Below are positions 57,218 to 64,000 of a stretch of 64,000 bases of DNA, piece by piece. This DNA is from Lysobacter sp. BMK333-48F3 (GTDB lineage: Bacteria > Pseudomonadota > Gammaproteobacteria > Xanthomonadales > Xanthomonadaceae): assembly GCF_019733395.1 (NCBI RefSeq), contig NZ_JAIHOO010000001.1:124001-188000 (forward strand), in the 5' to 3' direction. The position numbers and the translations under genes were made by a program. Position 1 is the first letter of the stretch. Each line of letters begins with the position of its first letter. The notes beneath the pieces were generated by a model. It searched no databases. It worked only from the letters and a program-made list of their open reading frames with translations, and had not been told where the DNA came from.

Positions 57218-58132
57218 ATGGCAGACGCAAGTTCCGGCGTATCGGGCGCTTCATCGCGAGACTCGGCCAGCTCGGCAAGTTCGGCGCAACACAGCCAGGC
57301 CGCCAACGAAGTCGCCGAGTCGCAGCTGGCCGAGGCCATCTCCGCGCTCGGCGGGGTCCCCACGCCCTCGCTGGTCGAAGCCGCACCGGTCGACCTCAGC
57401 ATCGCAGTCAGTGCGCTGTCGCAGCTCAACGCCATGACCGTCGACGCACCCGCCCTGGATTTCTCGTCCTTGAACGCGCTGGGCGGCGTGGTATCGACCC
57501 CGGCCAACTACGCCGAAGTCGCGCAGAGCCTGCCGGCCGCGCCGGCGGTCGAAGAATTCAACGCCTTCTCGCCGAGCTTCGCCATCACCGGTTTCGACCC
57601 GGCCGACATCGCCAACGCCGACATCAACGCCATCGGCCTGGAAGTCGGCCTGACCTACGACGGCAACATCACCGGCGCCCTGTCCGCGACCTACGCCCCG
57701 GCCCCGGGCACGGCGACCGTGCAAGGCCACATCGGCATCGCCGACGCCTTCGACTCGGCGCGCTTCGGCTTCACCGCCGGCCCCTTCGGCAACGGCGCCA
57801 CGCCCGGCCTGGGCCTCAACGCCGCCGCCCACTTCGACCTGGGCACGGTCAACGCCTTCGACCTCAGCGCCGCGGTCAACTTCGACCCCAACGGCCTGCG
57901 CAACGCCAACGTCAACGCCACGCTGACCCACGAAGTCGACGACGCCCTCGACGCCTACGCCCAGGGCAGCCTCAACTTCGACCACGACGGACTACAGAGC
58001 GTCAACGGCGGCACCGGCCTGCGCTTCGACCAGGGCGGCGTGTCCTGGAGCCTGGGCGGATTCGGGCGGATGGATGCGCGGACCGGGGATGCGACGGGGG
58101 GAGTCCGGTTTGATGCGCGGATCAGGTTCTGA
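57218..58132 (+). CDS. Hypothetical beta-rich protein, unknown function
   Basis: A 304-residue protein without signal peptide or known domain. Residues 1-35 are Ser/Ala/Gln-rich (SSRDSASSASSAQHSQAANE) and residues 40-150 are low-charge and helix-poor. The C-terminal 160 residues alternate polar and hydrophobic residues in short strands (GLEVGLTYDGNITGALSATY, ARFGFTAGPFG, AHFDLGTVNAFDLSAAVNF) and end in Arg-Phe, a pattern seen in outer-membrane barrels. Without a Sec signal it may be an exported effector-like protein or a cytoplasmic aggregate. A strong ribosome site supports the start. Confidence 0.65.
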   Translation: MADASSGVSGASSRDSASSASSAQHSQAANEVAESQLAEAISALGGVPTPSLVEAAPVDLSIAVSALSQLNAMTVDAPALDFSSLNALGGVVSTPANYAEVAQSLPAAPAVEEFNAFSPSFAITGFDPADIANADINAIGLEVGLTYDGNITGALSATYAPAPGTATVQGHIGIADAFDSARFGFTAGPFGNGATPGLGLNAAAHFDLGTVNAFDLSAAVNFDPNGLRNANVNATLTHEVDDALDAYAQGSLNFDHDGLQSVNGGTGLRFDQGGVSWSLGGFGRMDARTGDATGGVRFDARIRF

Positions 58133-58187
58133 TCGAAGCTGAAGATAGTTCGCTAAGGCACGAGTCTGCGCTGGCTACAATGCCCGC

Positions 58188-58490
58188 ATGAATACCGGAA
58201 CCGATCCAAGCAAACAGGCGTGGAGTAAGTACAGAATCGTACGGATCTTCTACTGGACCTGCTTTCTCTGCTTCGGCGCAATTTGCTTTACCCGCAGTCC
58301 GGCTTGGATCTTGATCAGTGCAGTCGCCCTGCACCTGATAGGCATGCTATGCGCCATGGCGCGCTGCCCTCATTGCGACCAGCATGTCGGCCACTACAAG
58401 AAGAGCTTCATAGGCCGTCCGTGGCCTCTGGGCGGGTGGTGCGTCAACTGCAAGCGGAGGCTCTTCCTCCCGGCACGCAAGCTCGCTTGA
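58188..58490 (+). CDS. Small membrane protein with zinc-ribbon-like cysteines
   Basis: A 100-residue product with two membrane helices (about 21-36 and 40-58) and a soluble tail containing CPHC and CVNC, a likely metal-binding knuckle. The remainder is basic (KRRLFLPARKLA). No family is recognised. Less GC-rich than its neighbours, it lies with the RHS locus in a region that looks acquired. It is convergent with the RHS-linked partner gene on the other strand. Confidence 0.65.
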   Translation: MNTGTDPSKQAWSKYRIVRIFYWTCFLCFGAICFTRSPAWILISAVALHLIGMLCAMARCPHCDQHVGHYKKSFIGRPWPLGGWCVNCKRRLFLPARKLA

Positions 58491-58648
58491 ACGACGTCGC
58501 TGGTTGGCTGCGCGGATCGGGCGCTGAGCATCCTGGGCCAGCGGGATACCGACTGAAAAGCAAACACTGCCATATCAACCACGCGGCACTTGAACCAATC
58601 CTACCGCGCGCCCGAAATGTCCATCCCGCGCTGCTCTCCGAGCAATGT

Positions 58649-58930
58649 CTAACTACGGTAGAAGCTTCGCTCGAGAGTCGATATGAGTTGCTGCTCATCG
58701 AGAACCATGTGAGCCACATCTTCTTCTCTTACAAAAAAAAGAGGCTCATCCTCTGCACTGAGCTCATTGAACAGCGCTACCACCCCTTGTCCCGAAGCCT
58801 CTTTCTTCTCCAGATACCGCAAAGTTTGAACGACTGGAACCGTCATTTCCGCGTCAACAAATGTTACAAGGAAATAGATACAGCCGACCTTCAACGAGGC
58901 ACGACCAAAAGCATGGATCGCTTCATTCAT
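58649..58930 (-). CDS. Small ORF after the RHS gene, candidate immunity/partner protein
   Basis: A 93-residue acidic protein without signal peptide (MNEAIHAFGRASLKVGCIYF start; many Glu/Asp towards the C-terminus). It begins five bases after the RHS stop codon, in the same direction, which is the normal place for the immunity gene of a polymorphic RHS toxin. The sequence matches no family that I can name. The ATG at 58930 is preferred to upstream starts inside the RHS gene. Base composition is clearly lower in GC than the RHS core, matching the variable tip. The immunity role is inference. Confidence 0.6.
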   Translation of the reverse strand: MNEAIHAFGRASLKVGCIYFLVTFVDAEMTVPVVQTLRYLEKKEASGQGVVALFNELSAEDEPLFFVREEDVAHMVLDEQQLISTLERSFYRS

Positions 58931-58935
58931 GAGAA

Positions 58936-61900
58936 TCAGCTCGCAAAACCAAGTGCAGATAATCCAATAAGGATGAGCAGACCACAAGCGGCAGCCCCCG
59001 CCTTCCCTATGTTGTTCCACACATCTTCGCTTCCCGCATTGACATCAACCGGGCACGCCCCCCCACTACATGGTTCTTCACAGTTGCAACTCAACTCCTT
59101 ATTAACCCAGCCCTTAACGGGAGTTCCGCCGACAATACTTGTTGCCTTAATGGCCCTAACGCGACATGAAATTAACTTGCGTGGCGCGCAGCGACGCTGG
59201 CATTGCAACTCCTGCTCTGCAGAACAATATGACCAACGCATTTCGGTCTTGTCCTTAGCAAGACCCAGCGAATCAACCCAGGCCAGCGGATTTCCCCCGA
59301 CGTATACAAATGTACTGACGCCCCCCAACAATCCAACCGGGTCGCTCTGAACATATCTCCCCAATGCCGCATCGTAATCCCGAAAATAGTTGTAATTTAG
59401 TGCAGCAGCGGCATCATATTTTTGCCCCGGAAAGCGCAGATCGAACGCAAACATAGCGCCATCTTGATCCGGATCTTGATTCGGAGTGTCATTACCGAAC
59501 GCCTCCCCTTTGGCGCCCCAAGACCAAATGACAACATTGCGATTCGCATCGATTACCGCACGTGGAGTACCAAGATGATCGGATTGGACGTAATCCAGAT
59601 TTTGAGCGGTGCCTGCACTGATAATAATGCCGACGAGTGATCCGCTGAACCACACAGCCTGCTGATTGGGCATTCCATCGGAAGCGTAGTCGCCCACCCA
59701 ATGTCCGGCTTCGTCGTACAGCGTGTAGACCGCAACCGAGCCGCCGACACCATTGGTCGCTGCGACACGTTCGCCCTTGGCGTTGTAGCGATAGCTACGG
59801 CTCACCACGCCACCCAACTTGACCTGACTCATGCGGTCGTTGGCGTTGTAGACGAACTCCTTAGCCGCACCACCAATACTGGTGGTGTTGCCGACCGCGT
59901 CGTAGCCGCGGGCGATGCCGCCCACATCGGTCAGGCGATGGCTGGTGGCCGGGTAGCTGTAGGTCGTCGCCGTGCCCGCGCGTAGCAAGCTGGTCCGATT
60001 GCCGGTGGCGTCGTAGCCGTAGGTCTCCAGCGGCGTGCCGGTGGGGCCGTCGCGGGTGATCTTCAGCCGCCCCAAGGCGTCGTAGTCGTACTTGGCCAGG
60101 AAGGCGCTCTGCAGGCCGTCCTTAAGCTCGGTTAGCTCCCCTACTTCGTTGTAGCCATAAGCCAACGACAGGCCGCCGGCGGCAGGATCGAAGATAGTCT
60201 TGGCGCGGTAGTCGAGGTCGTAAGTCCGGCTCAGGCTGCGGCCGTTGCCGTAGGTCCAGCCGGTGGCCGGGCCGAACGGCAGGTAACCGACGTTGTTCAG
60301 CAGCACGCTGCGCACGCCGCCGGCCGCGGTCACGCCGATCTCGACGATGCGGCCCTGGGCGTCGCGCACGTAGTCGGCGACCGCGCCATCCGGGTAGGTC
60401 AGCGCGCTCAGTTCGCCGGCCAGGGTGTAGGCATAGCGCAGGGTGAAGGACTGGGCGTCGACCGACTGGACCTTGCGCACCACCCGGCCGAAGCGGTCGT
60501 AGCAGTACTTCAGCTCGGTGCCTTCGGTGCGCATCGCGGTGACCCGGCCGACGGCGAAGGTTTCGCCGGTCGTGCAGGCCGCGTTGACCGTGTCGTAGTC
60601 GTACTCGACGTCGTTCGCACCGCTGCCATAGGACACGGTCTTCGGCCGGCCCAGCGCATCGTAGGTATAGGTGTGCGGATTAGCGTCGTTGGCGTCCTGC
60701 TTGGTCGCCACCTGGCCGGCGGCATTGAAGGTGCGGGTAGTGACGCCGGTGTCCGGGCTCGACAGCTGGACCTGGTCGCCGAAGCCGTTGTAACCGTAGG
60801 TCGTATTCAGGCCCTTCGGGTCGTTGACCTGGGTCAGGCGATCGAGGGCGTCGTACTGGTACTCGATCTTGGCGTTGATGCCGCCGACGTCCTGCAGGGT
60901 CTTGGCTAGGCGGTTCAGCGGGTCGTAGTCGTTGTCGGTCTTGCGGTTCAGCGCGTCGGTAGTCAGATCGCCGTTGCCGGCCGCGTCGTAGGTGAACGCG
61001 GTCGGGTGTCCGTCCGCGGTCTTGGCGGTCTTGAGCTGACCGAGCTGGTTGTAGATCCGCGACAGGGTGCGCTTGAGCGCGCCGTTGGCGTCGCGTGTAT
61101 CTTCCTGAGTGCGGTTGCCGGCGGCATCGACGGTGTAATGGATGCGGTTGCCGGCGTTGTCGTAGACGTCGCTCAGCCGGTGCGCCGCGTCGTAGTCGTA
61201 GCGGACGAAGGCGCCGTCGGGCTGGACCACCTTCTTGACCTGGCCGATCAGGTCGTACTCGTAGCGGGTGATGACGTCATCGGTTTCGGATGCCGCATTG
61301 GCGCCGCGCACCTTGCTGGCCTTGAGCCAGCCGCGCGGGTAGTACTCCAGGTCGGTGACCACGCCGTTGGCGTCTTTGCTCGACAGCAGTCGACCGGCGG
61401 TGTCGTAGCGCAGGTACTCAGTCGTATGGCCGAGCGCGTCGACGACCTTCCACAGGTCGCCCTTGCGGTAGGCGCAGGTCGCCGGCACCGTGGCGCAGAC
61501 CGGATCGTCGCTGGCGTAGTAGGTATAGCTGACAACATCGGCCACGTCGCTGCGCGGGCCGTCGACCGACTTGAGCAGGCCGACGATGGGGCAGGTCCCC
61601 GCAGTTACGTCCGCTGCCTCGCAGTAGCTGGTCGTGGTGGTGCGCTCGGCATTGGTGGCCGGGTCGATCTGGGTCGAGGTCAGGCGCTGGCCGCGGGTGT
61701 TGTAGCTCCACTTGGACTTGGCGACCAGGGCGTTGGCGTTGTCGAAGGTGCGGCGCTCGATGGGTTTTGACACAAACTGTGGGTGCCAATCGATTTCGAC
61801 CAAACGGCGAGTGCCACTCGCATCATTGGCCGCATCAATGCGCCTTACCAGTTGTCCGCGAGAGCTATAGTCGTAGTCGGCTTGCACCCCGGCCGTCGTG

Positions 61901-63258
61901 ACTACATCGGGACGCCCATCCGCGGCGTAGGTGTACTGCTTCGGCGTCGGAACACAGTCCGAACAAGTCGTGGTTCGCGACATCGGCAGCGCGACGCCAC
62001 CGCGCACTTCGATGCCCATCGTGTAGGTACTACCACCAGGCATGCCCATGACCGCCTGTTGAACGACATCGCCGTTCAAGCCGTAAGCCACCGTATGCAG
62101 GTCAGCACCGCTTCCCAGGTATGTGCTAGTGGCCCTGGATTTCGCGTCGTAAGTGGTGGAGGCGTATCGGCTCTGCGCCTCGTCCACGACGCCCGTCAGC
62201 AAGCCCGGCGCCGCTCCGCTCGCCACCAAACCCGCCTCGTTGTACAGGTACCCGACAAAGCTGCCGTCGGCGTACTCGACCCTGCTCAGATCGCCCGCAG
62301 GCGAATAGTCGAACGCAAGATAACCATCTGGAAGATTCAACCGCGCGATCAACTTGGCCGTGTTGTAAACGAATTCGATCGTTCGGCCCTGGACGTCGGT
62401 CACACGCTCCAACAGCCCAGTACTGGCTGAATAGCTGAGGTCCTGTGCGAACCCCGAAGGATCGACAATGCGAATCAGACGCCCTTGGGCGTCAAAAAAA
62501 TCGTGCATTCCTTTGCCATCGTCGTACTCCCACCCGGTGGTCGCCCCCGCGACGACCGTTCGCGTCAGCCGTCCATTGACGTCCGCATCGGCGGTCCAGA
62601 CCCCGTTGATATCGGCAAAACGGACGACCTTTCCGTCGGGACGCGCAACATATGCCATCCCCACGGTCCGATAGTGGACGATCGACGAAGAATAGCTGTG
62701 AGTGCGGTTGCGCCCGAGCGTCTTTGCTTCCGTCCGAAGCACGTCGGGAGCGCTGAAGCTGTTGTAGGTCCACTTGAACGTCAGCGGAAACGCGCCCTCG
62801 CCGGAGTACTCGGTCCGCGACTCGAACTTGTTTCCCGTGCCGACGTTTATCGGATCGCCATGACACTGATCGGGGCACGCTGGGGGACCCGCGTTCTCTG
62901 CAGGCTTTGCTTCGATCACGGGAGGGGAATGGAAACCGCCGTAATACCAGATCCAGCTGCCTTGGGCATCAGTTTCGCTGCTGCGGAACCAGCCCGCGGT
63001 GTAATACCCCGACCCCGCCATGCAGCCGGATTGCTGATTCATCGAAGCCAGAAAGCTCAGGCAAGCCTGACGGGCGTCCTCGTAGGTCGCACAGGCTCCG
63101 TCTACACGCACGTTCGTGGAGCTCATGTAGCGAGCTCCCAGGCTGCAGCCCGCATACGCCGAACCGCTGACGTACAAGAGAAACAGCCCGAACAGCGCCG
63201 GCAAAGCGCCGATTCCGCGACGTCCCAATCCAGCCCACATAGCACCGCTCCATGGCAT
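58936..63258 (-). CDS. RHS repeat protein with variable C-terminal tip
   Basis: A 1440-residue RHS protein. A Sec signal peptide (about residues 7-36, GLFLLYVSGSAYAG) and a Cys-bearing N-terminal region (to about residue 130) precede the DUF6531-like start (CHGDPINVGTGNKFESRTEY). Many YD-type repeats follow (e.g. YDALGRL, YDAAGNG). The RHS core ends in RYVQSDPVGLLGGVSTFVYV and NPLAWVDSLGLA. After that, residues 1335-1440 form a variable tip with nine cysteines and a terminal hydrophobic segment (ACGLLILIGLSALGFA). No VgrG or PAAR module is present. RHS shells encapsulate the toxin tip in related systems. It is followed by a partner ORF. Confidence 0.9.
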   Translation of the reverse strand: MPWSGAMWAGLGRRGIGALPALFGLFLLYVSGSAYAGCSLGARYMSSTNVRVDGACATYEDARQACLSFLASMNQQSGCMAGSGYYTAGWFRSSETDAQGSWIWYYGGFHSPPVIEAKPAENAGPPACPDQCHGDPINVGTGNKFESRTEYSGEGAFPLTFKWTYNSFSAPDVLRTEAKTLGRNRTHSYSSSIVHYRTVGMAYVARPDGKVVRFADINGVWTADADVNGRLTRTVVAGATTGWEYDDGKGMHDFFDAQGRLIRIVDPSGFAQDLSYSASTGLLERVTDVQGRTIEFVYNTAKLIARLNLPDGYLAFDYSPAGDLSRVEYADGSFVGYLYNEAGLVASGAAPGLLTGVVDEAQSRYASTTYDAKSRATSTYLGSGADLHTVAYGLNGDVVQQAVMGMPGGSTYTMGIEVRGGVALPMSRTTTCSDCVPTPKQYTYAADGRPDVVTTAGVQADYDYSSRGQLVRRIDAANDASGTRRLVEIDWHPQFVSKPIERRTFDNANALVAKSKWSYNTRGQRLTSTQIDPATNAERTTTTSYCEAADVTAGTCPIVGLLKSVDGPRSDVADVVSYTYYASDDPVCATVPATCAYRKGDLWKVVDALGHTTEYLRYDTAGRLLSSKDANGVVTDLEYYPRGWLKASKVRGANAASETDDVITRYEYDLIGQVKKVVQPDGAFVRYDYDAAHRLSDVYDNAGNRIHYTVDAAGNRTQEDTRDANGALKRTLSRIYNQLGQLKTAKTADGHPTAFTYDAAGNGDLTTDALNRKTDNDYDPLNRLAKTLQDVGGINAKIEYQYDALDRLTQVNDPKGLNTTYGYNGFGDQVQLSSPDTGVTTRTFNAAGQVATKQDANDANPHTYTYDALGRPKTVSYGSGANDVEYDYDTVNAACTTGETFAVGRVTAMRTEGTELKYCYDRFGRVVRKVQSVDAQSFTLRYAYTLAGELSALTYPDGAVADYVRDAQGRIVEIGVTAAGGVRSVLLNNVGYLPFGPATGWTYGNGRSLSRTYDLDYRAKTIFDPAAGGLSLAYGYNEVGELTELKDGLQSAFLAKYDYDALGRLKITRDGPTGTPLETYGYDATGNRTSLLRAGTATTYSYPATSHRLTDVGGIARGYDAVGNTTSIGGAAKEFVYNANDRMSQVKLGGVVSRSYRYNAKGERVAATNGVGGSVAVYTLYDEAGHWVGDYASDGMPNQQAVWFSGSLVGIIISAGTAQNLDYVQSDHLGTPRAVIDANRNVVIWSWGAKGEAFGNDTPNQDPDQDGAMFAFDLRFPGQKYDAAAALNYNYFRDYDAALGRYVQSDPVGLLGGVSTFVYVGGNPLAWVDSLGLAKDKTEMRWSYCSAEQELQCQRRCAPRKLISCRVRAIKATSIVGGTPVKGWVNKELSCNCEEPCSGGACPVDVNAGSEDVWNNIGKAGAAACGLLILIGLSALGFAS

Positions 63259-63385
63259 GGCCGCCGGCCGACATCGCGCCGCGATTGCGTCCTAGCCAAA
63301 TCCATTGTTGACCATTGCAGTCGCTATCGACCGCAGCCTGAGTCCGCGCCCCCTGTGCGGAGGCCGCTGCGATGATGCCTGACAT

Positions 63386-63434
63386 GCATCTCGTTTTTTA
63401 ATGATTTATATCGCAATTTAAGCTTGTCACATTA
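63386..63434 (-). promoter_or_regulatory. AT-rich upstream region of the RHS gene
   Basis: A markedly AT-rich stretch (TTTTTTAATGATTTATATCGC) in otherwise GC-rich DNA, about 140 bp before the RHS start and 90 bp after the pilU stop. It is the likely RHS promoter, but precise -35 and -10 boxes are not assigned. Confidence 0.45.
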
Positions 63435-63473
63435 CTCAGGCAGTCTCTCGCAAAACGCAACAACGTAAACAAA

Positions 63474-63494
63474 AACCCGGCCGAAGCCGGGTTG
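63474..63494 (-). terminator. Rho-independent terminator of pilU
   Basis: On the minus strand, AACCCGGC-TTCG-GCCGGGTT is followed by TTTGTTT. It begins 28 bp after the pilU stop codon. Confidence 0.88.
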
Positions 63495-63521
63495 TTCGTA
63501 TTCGCATCCTAAGCGCGGGGC

Positions 63522-64000
63522 TCAACGCACCTCCGCCACCTCGACCCCGTCCAGCCCCTGCGACAAGGTCCGCGCATCGCCGCCCTGGGCCAGCTTGATG
63601 CGCAGGCGCACTTCGTTCTGCGAGTCGGCGTAGCGCAGCGCGTCTTCGTAGCTGATCTCGCCGGCCTGGTACAGCTCGAACAGGCTCTGGTCGAAGGTCT
63701 TCATGCCCAGCTGCACCGAGTCCTTCATCAGCTCCTTGAGCTTGTGGATCTCGCCGTCGCGGATGTAGTCCTGGGCCAGCGGGGTGCCGAGCAGGATCTC
63801 CATCGCCACCCGCCGGCCCTTGCCGTCTGGGGTCGGGATCAGCTGCTGCGCGACCACGCCCTTGAGGTTCAGCGACAAGTCCATCAGCAGCTGGCCGCGG
63901 CGGTCTTCGGGGAAGAAGTTGATGATGCGGTCCATCGCCTGGTTGGCGTTGTTGGCGTGCAGGGTGCACAGCACCAGGTGGCCGGTTTCGGCGAAGGCGA
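63522..64000 (-). CDS. pilU: Type IV pilus retraction ATPase PilU (5' part outside window)
   Basis: The last 158 residues of a minus-strand gene that runs off the window end. It contains the His-box region ETGHLVLCTLHANNANQAMD, followed by FFPEDRRGQLLMDLSLNLKGVVAQQLIPT and SLFELYQAGEISYEDALRYADSQNEVRL. This matches the PilU paralogue of the retraction ATPase PilT. PilU assists PilT in pilus retraction and twitching motility. The first half, with Walker A, cannot be seen, and a PilT assignment is less likely on the C-terminal pattern. Confidence 0.88.
   Translation of the reverse strand, partial: AFAETGHLVLCTLHANNANQAMDRIINFFPEDRRGQLLMDLSLNLKGVVAQQLIPTPDGKGRRVAMEILLGTPLAQDYIRDGEIHKLKELMKDSVQLGMKTFDQSLFELYQAGEISYEDALRYADSQNEVRLRIKLAQGGDARTLSQGLDGVEVAEVR

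Noticed and set aside
61006-61770. Plus-strand frame inside the RHS gene
   Set aside because: It is antisense to YD repeats, and its Val/Gly-rich translation is a shadow.

Overview
The window looks like a chromosomal segment from a very GC-rich member of the Xanthomonadaceae, most probably Lysobacter or a close relative. This is inferred from gene order (kdsD-kdsC-lptCAB-rpoN-hpf-ptsN-hprK-rapZ-PTS, and the cys regulon with a fused cysNC), from protein character, and from abundant short GGGAATCGGGAAT-type intergenic arrays. No 16S rRNA or tRNA gene is visible, so the genus is an inference.

Layout: (1) 1-2.6 kb: the start of a ComEA-like protein, an M20 peptidase and a GlsB/YeaQ membrane protein, separated by inverted repeat arrays enclosing terminators. 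(2) 2.7-14.7 kb: a nearly complete assimilatory sulfate pathway. cysD-cysNC lie on the minus strand, divergent from cysJ-(small ORF)-cysI-cysH. They are followed by the regulator cysB, the siroheme synthase cysG and cysK, so sulfate activation, PAPS and sulfite reduction, cofactor supply and cysteine synthesis are together. (3) 15-18.7 kb: amgK-murU (peptidoglycan recycling), kptA plus a macrodomain protein (2'-phosphate and ADP-ribose chemistry) and bluB. (4) 19-29.6 kb: hda, an AI-2E family permease and a DUF2066 protein diverge from purM; then come a DUF2238 membrane protein, a TPR-PAS protein, purN and two tandem DUF3108 proteins. (5) 29.7-30.5 kb: an intact IS1595-type element with an 8-bp target duplication, sitting inside a small G-rich repeat. 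(6) 30.7-45.8 kb: an envelope and regulation block with murA, ibaG, kdsD, kdsC, lptCAB, rpoN, hpf, ptsN, hprK, rapZ, two small exported proteins, EIIA-Man-like, HPr, EI and mgtE. (7) 46-49.5 kb: an alpha/beta hydrolase, a PhnA-domain protein and pyrB-ruvX-yqgE. (8) 49.7-53.6 kb: tag and two poorly characterised envelope proteins. (9) 53.6-56.9 kb: a tight three-gene ATP-grasp / GNAT-like / Rieske oxygenase operon, the best candidate for an undescribed biosynthetic system. (10) 57.2-63.3 kb: a beta-rich hypothetical protein, a small zinc-ribbon membrane protein and a Sec-exported RHS protein of 1440 residues with a Cys-rich variable tip and a small downstream partner ORF. (11) The 3' end of pilU closes the window.

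Cross-cutting features: four intergenic repeat types recur: GGGAATC arrays in inverted pairs, CCCCCCTTTGAAAAAGGGG elements, TAGGAGCGGC REPs and GTAGGGCG palindromes. One GGGAATC-type element has been captured as the N-terminal coding part of cysNC, and another supplies the C-terminus and stop codon of ibaG.
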